Source of the DNA: Acidimicrobiia bacterium
GTDB lineage: Bacteria > Actinomycetota > Acidimicrobiia > Spongiisociales > UBA5794
Assembly: GCA_030066755.1 (NCBI GenBank)
Contig: JASJAX010000025.1
Coordinates: forward strand, 1-32,523
Reading direction: 5' to 3'
Length of the DNA: 32,523 nt
Below the pieces are notes generated by a model. The model was not told the DNA's origin, did not search any database, and saw only the letters and a list, made by a program, of their open reading frames with translations. Below, piece after piece: positions 17,726-25,076 of this stretch (position 1 is its first letter; each line of letters starts with the position of its first letter). Both the position numbers and the translations under genes were made by a program.

Positions 17726-17929
17726 TCATCTCGATTCGGTGGCTCGTTGTAGCTTTCGGATGCCGCGCCAGAACCAGAGCACTCCGATGATGATGGCGAC
17801 GACCCACCCGCCATCCTCGAATCTCATCGAGTCCTGAAGGAACTTCATCCAGACGAGGCTGGCGAAGACGGTCACCATGAATGACCAGAAGAAGCGATCC
17901 CAGACCTCCGACGGCCGCACGCGCCTCAT
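17726..17929 (-). CDS. Small two-helix membrane protein coupled to the ABC transporter
   Basis: This 67-aa protein has two hydrophobic segments (about residues 13-31 and 42-55) and a basic tail (RGIRKLQRATESR). The start ATG overlaps the permease stop as ATGA, so it is translated with the transporter. I do not recognise a family. It could be an accessory subunit of the permease pair or a small membrane regulator; both are inference. Coupling at both ends and the hydrophobic profile make it a credible gene despite its size. Confidence 0.7.
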   Translation of the reverse strand: MRRVRPSEVWDRFFWSFMVTVFASLVWMKFLQDSMRFEDGGWVVAIIIGVLWFWRGIRKLQRATESR

Positions 17930-18798
17930 TTGATCGCACCCATCGTGAGGCCGCGCACGATGAACCGCTGCAACACCAGCACGAAGATCAGCGTCGGGAT
18001 GACAGCCACCGTTGCGGCGGCGGCCATCGGGCCCCACAGGATGCCCTGCTGGGTCTGGAAACCGGATACCGCGACCGTGATCGTCTTGGCGGCGTCCCTG
18101 GTGAGTACGTTGGCGAACAGGAACTCGTTCCATGAGAAGAAGAAGCTGAAGATTGCGGTGACGGCTATCCCCGGCGATGCCAGTGGAATCGCCACCCTGA
18201 AGAACGCCTTGATGCGAGACGAGCCGTCGACCAGCGCCGCTTGCTCGAGGCTGCGGGGCACGTCCTGGAAGAACGAATGCATGAGCCAGATCGCAAAGGG
18301 GAGGTTGAACACCGTGTGGGCGACGATCAACGCCCCCGGCTGGTCCAAGCCCAGAAGCAGCGTGTCTCCGATCGATGTCTTGCCGAGGTCACGGAAGATC
18401 ACGAACAGCGGGATGATGACCGCGATAGCCGGCATCATCCGTGTCGTCAGGATGAAGAACATGAAGTTGCCGTTGCCGGGGTTGAACCGGGCGAAGCTGT
18501 ACGCGGCCAGCGAGCCGACGATGACGACGATCGTCGTCGACCCAAGAGCGACCACTACCGTATTGACGATGAAGCGGCCGAAGTCGGCCTCGCCGAACGC
18601 AAAGCGGTAGTTCTCGAATGTCGGTGTGAAGAAGATGACCGGCGGGCGGGCGAGGATATCGGTCGGCTGCTTGAAGGAAGTCGCGATCATCCACACGATT
18701 GGAAGCAGGAAGATCGCGATGAGCACCGCGATGGCGACGTAGCGCAGAGACTCGAGGACGCGGGTGCGGGTGGTGGACGCGCCGATGCGAGTAGTCAT
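17926..18798 (-). CDS. Sugar ABC transporter permease, MalG type (CUT1)
   Basis: This 290-aa inner-membrane protein has about six membrane segments. The conserved cytoplasmic EAA loop reads EQAALVDGSSRIKAFFRV followed by IPLASPG, the contact site for the ATPase. The N-terminal FLLPIVWMIATSFKQPTDI is typical of MalG/CUT1 second permeases. It overlaps the MalF-type gene by four bases (18795-18798). With the MalF-type partner and binding lipoprotein it would import a sugar or sugar acid. No ATP-binding subunit is encoded in the island, so it must borrow a shared one. Confidence 0.95.
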   Translation of the reverse strand: MTTRIGASTTRTRVLESLRYVAIAVLIAIFLLPIVWMIATSFKQPTDILARPPVIFFTPTFENYRFAFGEADFGRFIVNTVVVALGSTTIVVIVGSLAAYSFARFNPGNGNFMFFILTTRMMPAIAVIIPLFVIFRDLGKTSIGDTLLLGLDQPGALIVAHTVFNLPFAIWLMHSFFQDVPRSLEQAALVDGSSRIKAFFRVAIPLASPGIAVTAIFSFFFSWNEFLFANVLTRDAAKTITVAVSGFQTQQGILWGPMAAAATVAVIPTLIFVLVLQRFIVRGLTMGAIK

Positions 18799-19724
18799 TC
18801 CGCCAACTCCGATTGCTGGATCATGATCCGGCGTAACGCCAGACCGGCGATGACGATCGTTGCGTAGAGGAAGAGGATCGACATCGTGCTCGCAAGGTCA
18901 ACGCGGAAGAAGCGAAGTCCGAGGCGGTAGATGTAGAACGTGAGAACCTCGGTGGCGGTGCCCGGCCCTCCTGCCGTCAAAGCGAACACCGAGTCGTAGA
19001 GGCGGACGGCGTCGATGAAGCGGAGCAGGCTCACGAAGATGATCGCCCGCGACAGCATCGGCACCGAGATGTAGCGGAACGACTGCCAGAACGACGCCCC
19101 ATCGATGGCGCCGGCTTCGTACACCTGACTTGGGACCGACTGGAGGCCGGCAAGGAAAATCAATGCGACGAACGGCGTCCATTGCCAGACGTCGAAGGCG
19201 ATGATGCTTGCCATGGCAAGTCCCGGGTCGCCGAGCCAGTTCTGCTCCGGGATCCCAAACGTGGAGACGATGGCGTTGAAAATACCGAAGTCGGCGTGGT
19301 ACATGTACCTCCAGATCAGCCCAACAGCCAGCGGCGATACCGCTATGGGGAGGATGATCAGGCTCCGGGCGATGCCCTTGAGGAAGCGCATCCCGTTGAG
19401 CAGTAGTGCGATCGCCATGCCCAATGTCAACTCGATGGCGACGGCGCCTATCGAGAAGATCAGGGTCTTCCGCACCGCACTCCAGAAGAACTCGTCGTTG
19501 AGGACGAAGTGGTAGTTCTCGAGGCCGAGGAACTCACCGATCCCCATCGCGGTCGTCAGATCGGCGTGGCGCAGTGAGAGGTAGACCGCGTAGCCGAGGG
19601 GATAGAGGGCGAAGAAGCCGACCACAATCATGGCGGGCGTGATCAGCAGATACGGATACATCCGATCCGAGACACGGAACCTGGATGTCAGATCCGTGCT
19701 GACCTGTTCGTCCGTCAGGGTCAT
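18795..19724 (-). CDS. Sugar ABC transporter permease, MalF type (CUT1)
   Basis: This 309-aa permease has six predicted membrane spans. Its N-terminus ends with the span beginning YLLITPAMIVVGFFALYPLG, typical of UgpA/MalF-like CUT1 permeases. The EAA loop is YEAGAIDGASFWQSFRYI followed by SVPMLSR. It lies 62 bp downstream of the binding protein, a gap holding a stable hairpin, and overlaps the MalG-type gene. Together they form the translocation channel. Confidence 0.95.
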   Translation of the reverse strand: MTLTDEQVSTDLTSRFRVSDRMYPYLLITPAMIVVGFFALYPLGYAVYLSLRHADLTTAMGIGEFLGLENYHFVLNDEFFWSAVRKTLIFSIGAVAIELTLGMAIALLLNGMRFLKGIARSLIILPIAVSPLAVGLIWRYMYHADFGIFNAIVSTFGIPEQNWLGDPGLAMASIIAFDVWQWTPFVALIFLAGLQSVPSQVYEAGAIDGASFWQSFRYISVPMLSRAIIFVSLLRFIDAVRLYDSVFALTAGGPGTATEVLTFYIYRLGLRFFRVDLASTMSILFLYATIVIAGLALRRIMIQQSELAE

Positions 19725-19746
19725 CTTCTTCGCCTCGAGTTCGAGG

Positions 19747-19780
19747 GGGTGCCGAGCAAGGATATCGGCCCGGCACCCCG
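19747..19780 (-). promoter_or_regulatory. Intercistronic hairpin between binding protein and permease genes
   Basis: A 9-bp GC-rich stem (GGGGTGCCG 19747-19755 with CGGCACCCC 19772-19780) with a 16-base loop lies in the gap between the binding-protein stop and the permease start. There is no clear U tract. Such hairpins in sugar ABC operons stabilise the upstream mRNA or partly terminate, giving more binding protein than permease. Confidence 0.6.
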
Positions 19781-19786
19781 GGTTTC

Positions 19787-21277
19787 CTAGTAGCCGAGCT
19801 CGTCGTACGGGAACGGCGCCGGAGTCGGGCTATACCCTGCTCCAAGAGCGTCGTTGGCGACCTCACAGGGGCCTCCACAGGCACGTTCGATGGCTTCGGC
19901 CATCTTCTCCATCGCTCCCTGGGGAGTCTCTTCCCCGGCGGCTGCCGCCGAGTACCAGGTGGTCATCTCGTCATAGATCTTCCCACCCTGGGGTACGAAC
20001 AGGTAGTTGGCGATGTAGTTGCTGGCTACCTGGTGGTCGAGCACCTCGAGCAGCGTCGGGTAGTGCCCGGTCGTCAGCGGGTTTGCCGAGACGAGGGCGT
20101 CGTCGCTGATGATGCCGGTCAACGTGCTCGATCCTCCGCCCTCGGCGAAACGCCGCTGGGCGCTTTCGCTGAACAGGAATGACAAGAACGACAGGGCTGC
20201 TTCGGGGTTCTCCGAGTCGGGCGAGATGCCGAGCCCGAAGGCGCCGACCCAAGTGTGGGCACCCGGCGATGGTGCGGCGCAGATGCGTGCCCCTTCGATC
20301 AGCTGTTCGGTCTGGATCATGTTCGGGTACTGGTCGAGATAGAAACCCGCCGTCATTGAGATCAGGCCGGACTGCATCTGGCCGACGACCTCGTTGAATG
20401 CCGATGTGCCGGCACCCGGAGGCGCAAACGGCAGCAGCTCGTTCACATACAGGTCGACTGCGGCTACAAACTCGGGATCGGTCACTCCCGGCGTCCCGTC
20501 GTCGTTGATGACCTTTGCGCCATTGGTCCAGGCGATCGAGTTGATCTCGTCCTGGACGTGGGGGAAGCGGCCGGCCATCAGCCCAATCCCGTAGAAGTCC
20601 TCGGCAACGGCTTCACCCTTCAGGGTGTCGCCCGGTGCACGCCTGAAGAACTCAGCCATGTCGGCCATCTGGTCATAGGTGCGGGGCACCGCGAGCGGGT
20701 AACCGTAGGCCGCTTCGAAGTCGGCCATCTCGGTTGGATCCTCCCAGAGGTCACAACGATAGAACATGCCCATCGTGAACGTGTAGTAAGGAAGGCCGTA
20801 CGTCTGCCCGCGCCACTTGCTGGTGGTCTCGAGCAGAGCCGGATGCACATCGTTCAAGCCGGAGGCCGCATCGCCGGCCGCAGCCAGCAGGTCGTCGAGC
20901 GCGAGCAGGTGTCCGCTCTCGGAGAACTCCGCCTTCCACCCCACGTCGTAGGTGAGGATGTCATAGGCGCCCGTGTCGCTGACCGACTCGAGCACCTGGT
21001 TCTCGTAGAGGACCGGGAAGTCGATGCCGACAACGTTTAGGTTGTTCCCGGTTTCTGCCTCCCATTCAGCTGCAACCTCTTCGGCCCAGTCCGTGTAGAA
21101 ACCGGCGAGGACCGCCCAGTTGACGGTTACGCCGCCCTCGGCGGGAGCCTCAGTGGCGGCGGACGTCTCGCCGTTGTCTGCGGTCGTAGCAGTTGTGTCA
21201 TCGCCGGAATCGCACGCTGCGGCCAGTAGCGCCGCGACGCTGAGGACAGCGATGATCCTCGTCCATTTCTTCAGCAT
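19787..21277 (-). CDS. Extracellular solute-binding lipoprotein (sugar ABC transporter)
   Basis: This is a 496-aa lipoprotein. It has basic KKWTR, a hydrophobic core, and lipobox LLAAAC with Cys22 as the acylated residue, then a Thr/Ala/Glu-rich linker before the mature domain. The body has features of family 1 extracellular sugar-binding proteins: YDILTYDVGW, YGLPYYTFTMGMFYR and GGSSTLTG. It captures the ligand outside the membrane for the two permeases. Length is slightly above average for CUT1 binding proteins. AGGAGG precedes the ATG. It lies 2 bp after the dehydrogenase stop. Confidence 0.95.
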   Translation of the reverse strand: MLKKWTRIIAVLSVAALLAAACDSGDDTTATTADNGETSAATEAPAEGGVTVNWAVLAGFYTDWAEEVAAEWEAETGNNLNVVGIDFPVLYENQVLESVSDTGAYDILTYDVGWKAEFSESGHLLALDDLLAAAGDAASGLNDVHPALLETTSKWRGQTYGLPYYTFTMGMFYRCDLWEDPTEMADFEAAYGYPLAVPRTYDQMADMAEFFRRAPGDTLKGEAVAEDFYGIGLMAGRFPHVQDEINSIAWTNGAKVINDDGTPGVTDPEFVAAVDLYVNELLPFAPPGAGTSAFNEVVGQMQSGLISMTAGFYLDQYPNMIQTEQLIEGARICAAPSPGAHTWVGAFGLGISPDSENPEAALSFLSFLFSESAQRRFAEGGGSSTLTGIISDDALVSANPLTTGHYPTLLEVLDHQVASNYIANYLFVPQGGKIYDEMTTWYSAAAAGEETPQGAMEKMAEAIERACGGPCEVANDALGAGYSPTPAPFPYDELGY

Positions 21278-21279
21278 TC

Positions 21280-22311
21280 CTACACTCCTCCTGTTGTCCT
21301 TGCTCGTTGGCTTCCGTTGCTGTCCGTCCAGGTGACCGTGCTCAGGGGGGGCTCGCCCTTGAGAGCAAGCACGGTGTTGTGAGCCGCCATTACGCTGGCT
21401 CTGGTTGTCGACTCGATGCTGTGCGAACCCATGTGAGGTGTGCCCACGACGTTGCTGAGTCCGATGAGGTCGCTGTGTCGAGGCGGTTCTTCGGTGAAGA
21501 CATCGAGTCCCGCTCCGGCCAGCCGGCCGGCGTGCAGGGCATTCGCCAGCGCCGCCTCGTCGACAAGTTCGCCGCGAGCCGTGTTGATGAGAAACGCGGT
21601 GGGTTTCATCAACGCCAGGGCTTCTGCGGAGATGATGCCGGCAGTGGTGCCGCTGAGAGGTACGTGCAGACTGACGAAGTCAGCAGAGGTGAGCAGCTCC
21701 TCGAATCCGGCCTGAACCGCGCCCGCGGCTTCGATGGCGCTAGGGACAACATGCGGGTCGCAGACAAGCACATTCATACTGAGGCACGAGGCAAGTCGCG
21801 TCACTGTCGAGCCGATGGCGCCCATGCCGATCACGCCCAGAGTCTTTCCGGCGATCTCGATCCCTGGGAAATGTCCCCATTGACCGCTCTGCAGCGCCCG
21901 ATTGCCCGAGACGATTGGCCTCGCCACTGCCAGCATGAGCGCAATCGTCAGCTCCGCCACCCCGTTGGCGTTCGTCCCCGGGCAGTTGGTGACAACCACG
22001 CTCTGTGCGGTGGCCGCCTCAATGTCGATGTGGTCGACACCGACGCCGTTCATGCTGATGACTCGCAGCCGCGGGCACGAACGGATGACGGAACCGGTGA
22101 GAGGGTGGCCCCCGATGATGATTGCTTCAGCATCGCGGATGCCGTCGACGAGCGCGGTGTCGTCGAGACTCTCGTCAACACGGACAACACTGCAGTTTTG
22201 CTCGTGGAGGATCTCCCAGGGTTCGTTCGACGTACTGCCGAAAGAACGGGAAACGACGGCGACCTTGTGACCCAGCGACTCCTCCTCCTTCTGGACTAAG
22301 CCTATCGCCAT
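21280..22311 (-). CDS. D-isomer-specific 2-hydroxyacid dehydrogenase (second copy)
   Basis: This is a phosphoglycerate-dehydrogenase-like enzyme of up to 343 aa. Rossmann motif VIGMGAIGSTV, catalytic Arg in NTARGELVDEA, Glu in DVFTEEPP and His in TPHMGSHS are all canonical. It is first in the leftward operon. The start is unclear. ATG 22311 has no ribosome binding site. A very strong one (AAGGAGGAGGAG) lies inside the frame at about 22280-22291, followed only by a possible CTG start at 22275, which would begin the protein right at its first beta strand (HKVAVVSRSF). It is more canonical than the copy at 11576 and likely acts on a different keto acid. Confidence 0.9.
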   Translation of the reverse strand: MAIGLVQKEEESLGHKVAVVSRSFGSTSNEPWEILHEQNCSVVRVDESLDDTALVDGIRDAEAIIIGGHPLTGSVIRSCPRLRVISMNGVGVDHIDIEAATAQSVVVTNCPGTNANGVAELTIALMLAVARPIVSGNRALQSGQWGHFPGIEIAGKTLGVIGMGAIGSTVTRLASCLSMNVLVCDPHVVPSAIEAAGAVQAGFEELLTSADFVSLHVPLSGTTAGIISAEALALMKPTAFLINTARGELVDEAALANALHAGRLAGAGLDVFTEEPPRHSDLIGLSNVVGTPHMGSHSIESTTRASVMAAHNTVLALKGEPPLSTVTWTDSNGSQRARTTGGV

Positions 22312-22324
22312 GACGACATGGCGT

Positions 22325-22339
22325 CAAGTTGTTAACTTG
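22325..22339. promoter_or_regulatory. Palindromic operator candidate upstream of the leftward operon
   Basis: CAAGTTGTTAACTTG is a perfect dyad with 6-bp arms around a short centre, 14 bp upstream of the dehydrogenase ATG at 22311. GntR-family dimers recognise short palindromes like this at target promoters, and a GntR/UTRA gene lies immediately upstream on the same strand. That this protein binds here is inference. Confidence 0.55.
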
Positions 22340-22375
22340 TCCTTACCAGTGGCCGTCCAGGCGTTGAGACCGATC

Positions 22376-22429
22376 ACTCGAACTCGAACCGACTCCGATC
22401 GCCGCGCCGCCAAGCGAAGTAAAACTCGA
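22376..22429. repeat. 54-bp direct repeat, copy outside the regulator gene
   Basis: This copy is identical to 22464-22517 except for one base near its right end. Read on the minus strand it encodes EFYFAWRRGDRSRFEFE followed by TGA, an alternative end of the GntR regulator. It lies just beyond the present stop codon, so it appears to be a duplicated or left-over 3' end. Confidence 0.9.
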
Positions 22430-22443
22430 AGTCGTCGACTCGC

Positions 22444-23211
22444 CTAGGTACTTGAAACCGAATACTCGAACTCGAACCGACTCCGATCGCCGCGCCGCCA
22501 AGCGAAGTAGAACTCGATCGGGCCGCGCTCCGAGTACGCAGTGTTCTCGATGTACATGACGGGTCCGCCAGGGGCGAGGCCGAGCAGTCTGGCTATCTCG
22601 TCAGTAGCGCCCACCGACTCGATAGCGCGTCGCACGCGAACGATCTTGGCCCCGTATTTGGTGCGCAACGTTTGGTATAAGCCCTCGGAGGTGAAATCCA
22701 CATCGGCAAGACCGGGGAATAGGCTCTCGGGTAGGAACGACTCAGTCACCAGAATCGGTTCCGCCGCAATGGACCGCAGGCGCCGCAGTGCAATGACCTT
22801 CTCCTCAGAGCCGAGGAACAGATCCTCTCGCACTTGAGCGTCAGGGGACACCACCGACAAGCTGAGAACCCGGGTGGAGAGGGCAAGACCCTGAGTCTGC
22901 AGCGAGTCAGAAAACCCGACGACCGGTCCCGACCAACGCTCCTGGAACTTCGGGTCGGCAACGAACGTGCCGACGCCTTTCTCCCGCCGAAGTAGTCCGC
23001 CTAACACAAGCGAATCGAGCGCCTCGCGTACGGTGGGTCGGCTTACGCCGAAGCCCTCGCTCAACTCCCGCTCACTGGGCAACATGTCGCCGGGCACCAA
23101 CCTGTTGCCGACCATCTCGTTGCGGATGATCTCGCGCAGCTGGTAGTAATAGGGAACAGGCGATTCACGGTCGATTCTCGCCGTCATCAAGACCTCTGCT
23201 GGTATTGACAA
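22444..23211 (-). CDS. GntR-family transcriptional regulator (HutC/UTRA type)
   Basis: This is a 255-aa regulator. The N-terminal winged helix (about 20-85) has the GntR signature: YYQLREIIRNEM, LPSERELSEGFGVSRPTVRE and GVGTFV. The C-terminal UTRA domain (about 100-250) binds a small sugar-like effector (for example LLGLAPGGPVMYIEN). It probably represses the island operons until the sugar or a metabolite is present. TTG 23211 has AGGAG eight bases upstream; ATG 23187 is an alternative. The final six residues (YSVSST) follow a 54-bp segment duplicated just downstream, where the frame ends earlier, so the tail appears altered by the duplication. Confidence 0.93.
   Translation of the reverse strand: MSIPAEVLMTARIDRESPVPYYYQLREIIRNEMVGNRLVPGDMLPSERELSEGFGVSRPTVREALDSLVLGGLLRREKGVGTFVADPKFQERWSGPVVGFSDSLQTQGLALSTRVLSLSVVSPDAQVREDLFLGSEEKVIALRRLRSIAAEPILVTESFLPESLFPGLADVDFTSEGLYQTLRTKYGAKIVRVRRAIESVGATDEIARLLGLAPGGPVMYIENTAYSERGPIEFYFAWRRGDRSRFEFEYSVSST
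22464..22517. repeat. 54-bp direct repeat, copy inside the regulator gene
   Basis: This is the partner of 22376-22429, offset by 88 bp. It encodes the last part of the UTRA domain (EFYFAWRRGDRSRFEFE) within the current reading frame. The flanks of the two copies differ on both sides. Confidence 0.9.
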
Positions 23212-23276
23212 GCTGCACTCCTATCCGGTTGTGTGTTCACTGTAGTCGCCTGGGCATCAGTGGCAGACAGAGTCCG

Positions 23277-23396
23277 TTCATCGAAACATGGGGTGATAAG
23301 TATCCCGCCATCAACGATTGTGGGAGAACGGGTGGACCGAGTTCGCTCCATTCCTGGACTACTCACCGGAGATCAGAAAGGTGATCTACTCGACGG
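23277..23396 (+). pseudogene. IS256-family transposase, internal remnant left of IS110
   Basis: Read with one frameshift this gives FIETWGDKYPAI, WENGWTEFAPFLDYSP and EIRKVIYST, the well-conserved late part of Mutator/IS256 transposases. It stops at the junction with the IS110 element. It begins only about 65 bp from the regulator start, so the regulator promoter abuts or overlaps it. Confidence 0.8.
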
Positions 23397-23405
23397 ATGT
23401 AATCG

Positions 23406-24614
23406 TCAACGGTCCTTTTGGGGTTTGCGGGGTTGCCAATGGGAGACGAGGACTTCGTAGGCTCGTTCCTCTTGCTCAACAAGAGCCTTTTCGGCGTCTC
23501 GTAGCTGCTTGATGTGGTAGTCGTGTGATGGCCCGGCGACTGGTCCTCGCCTCGATTTGGCGCCGGCAGCGAGTTCGAGCGTGCGTCGTTTGTGAGCGAC
23601 CAGGCTGGGACGAGCGAACGCATAGTCCTCGCCTTTGGTGATCAGGTGCCAGCACAGCACTGTCATCTTGCGTGCTGTGGCGACGGTGGCGACCTGGAAC
23701 CCGCGTCGTTCTTTGATGCGTCGATAGAACGCCCGGAGTGGCCCTGGGGCACGTGCCGCGGCGAATGCTGCTTCGACAAGCATGCCCCTTGCCTGGGAGC
23801 GGCCAGCTTTGGTGATTCGTCCATGAACCGCCGTACTGTTCCCGGACTGACGAACCTTTGGGTTCAGACCGAGGTATTACACCAGCCGGTTCGGGTCCTC
23901 GAACCTCGAGAAGTCACCAACCGCGGCAACGACCGACATCGCCACAGTGACGTTGATCCCGGGGACAGTCATCAACCGGGCAATCACCGGATCGTCGATG
24001 GCGTCAACTGCGATGTCGTGTTCAACGTCGGCTAGTTCGTCGCCGTGGAAGTCCAACTGGCGTAGCAGGGCGTCGACGCTGCGCCACTCATCAGACGGCA
24101 ACGACTGCTCGGCCAGCCACCTGCGACCCACCCCGCTAAACAAGTCAGCGTGTGGGCATGTCGGCACCAGATTGCGAGCCAGGATCCCGTGCACCTGGTT
24201 CTTCAGCCTGGTTCGTTGCTTCACCAGATGGGTGCGGCGAGCCACCAGCCGGCGTCTCATTCGGGTCTGGTCGTCAGCAACCCACGTCTCTGGCAGGAAG
24301 TCTGCAGCCAACAACTCGGCAAGTATCCGAGCGTCGACCTTGTCGGTCTTGACCTTCGCCTCGGCAATCGCCCGAGTCTTGCGAGGGTTCGACACCACCA
24401 CCCGGGCAACCAACGGTCGCAGCATCCTCGCGATCGCGTCGCTGTTGGTCGTTGCCTCCAACGCCACCTCATCGTCAGGCAGAAGGAACTCATCAGCCCA
24501 AGCCAGCAGCTCCTCAGGCTTGACTCCGATTTGGCCCTCGTCCCGGCACAAGCCGTCTTCGACGACAGCGAGCTGCGCAAACGAGCGATGAACATCCATC
24601 CCAATCGATCTCAC
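23406..24614 (-). pseudogene. IS110-family transposase with an in-frame stop
   Basis: This is a DEDD-type recombinase of about 400 codons, normal for the family. The RuvC-like N-terminal domain reads IGMDVHRSF, EATTNSDAIARML, NPRKTRAIAEAKVKTDKVDA. The C-terminal Tnp20 domain has MTVPGINVTVAMSV and, after the interruption, YLGLNPKVRQSGNS with the conserved Ser. A TAA at 23877-23879 stands where a codon between NRLV and YLGLN is expected. The frame continues without other damage to the stop at 23406, so a single nonsense change is the simplest explanation. GTG 24614 is preceded by AGGAG. Without readthrough the catalytic Ser would be lost. Confidence 0.88.
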
Positions 24615-24841
24615 CGTTGCTCTCCTCTCAACAGGCAAGCGTTGAGGAACCACCGGGCGGACACGACAAAAACGGATTCGCGCTCGCAGCGCAATCGGGC
24701 CAGTCGCAGGGGCGGCCAAGTACTAACACGAGCTCGCAGCTCACGGTATAGATCGGCCTGCCCTAGCTGTTCCTCCACAACACCCCGAACCCGACAGCCA
24801 CGAACCTACAGGTCAGCGACTGACCAGGACAAGGCGCCCTC
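24615..24841 (-). ncRNA. Structured non-coding end of IS110 (candidate bridge RNA)
   Basis: In IS110-group elements the 5' non-coding region upstream of the recombinase encodes a bridge RNA that pairs with donor and target DNA. This 227-bp region is rich in short perfect hairpins: 24627-24646 (6-bp stem), 24675-24696 (5 bp plus 4 bp around a bulge), 24730-24742 (5 bp) and 24811-24825 (6 bp). Three of them have 3-base loops beginning CG. I see structure but cannot assign the guide loops. Confidence 0.45.
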
Positions 24842-24848
24842 ATTACAT

Positions 24849-25076
24849 ACCAGATACCAATGCGGTGTAGTCCCTGCATGCCAGGATGCGCCGAGCCACC
24901 CGAGCCAGGGGTCATTTGCCCACCGAACAGGCCGCGTTGAAATGCTTGTACCCGGTGTTGCGTAGTCTGGACCCCACCGGCAAGAGAAGGAAACGCTGGA
25001 TGAACCGATGAAAGGCAGCACTCAACGCCTACGCCATCACCTTCGAAGGCCGCATCTCCCCACCGACAATTAACAA
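24849..25076 (+). pseudogene. IS256-family transposase, C-terminal remnant
   Basis: The in-frame translation reads TNAV-stop-SLHARMRRATRARGH, LPTEQAALKCLYPVLRSLD, PTGKRRKRWMNR-stop-KAALNAYAITFEGRI. This is unmistakably the end of an IS256/Mutator transposase, with two stops. It lies just inside the right inverted end at 25114, in the same orientation as the N-terminal remnant at 4731. Confidence 0.87.

Larger units (their letters stand above)
23397..24848 (-). mobile_element. IS110-family insertion element within the IS256 remnant
   Basis: IS256 transposase similarity stops at about 23396 and resumes at about 24850, placing the IS110 ends within a few bases. The junctions carry a 7-bp inverted pair: ATGTAAT at 23397-23403 and ATTACAT at 24842-24848. 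The transposase lies on the minus strand with only a few bases after its stop, and about 230 bp of non-coding DNA precedes it, as in IS110-group elements. About four codons of IS256 similarity are present on both sides, so exact ends are uncertain. Confidence 0.7.

Noticed and set aside
16168-17790. 540-codon plus-strand open frame
   Set aside because: It is antisense to the kinase and propeller genes, whose motifs are clear; composition is the usual shadow of GC-rich coding DNA.
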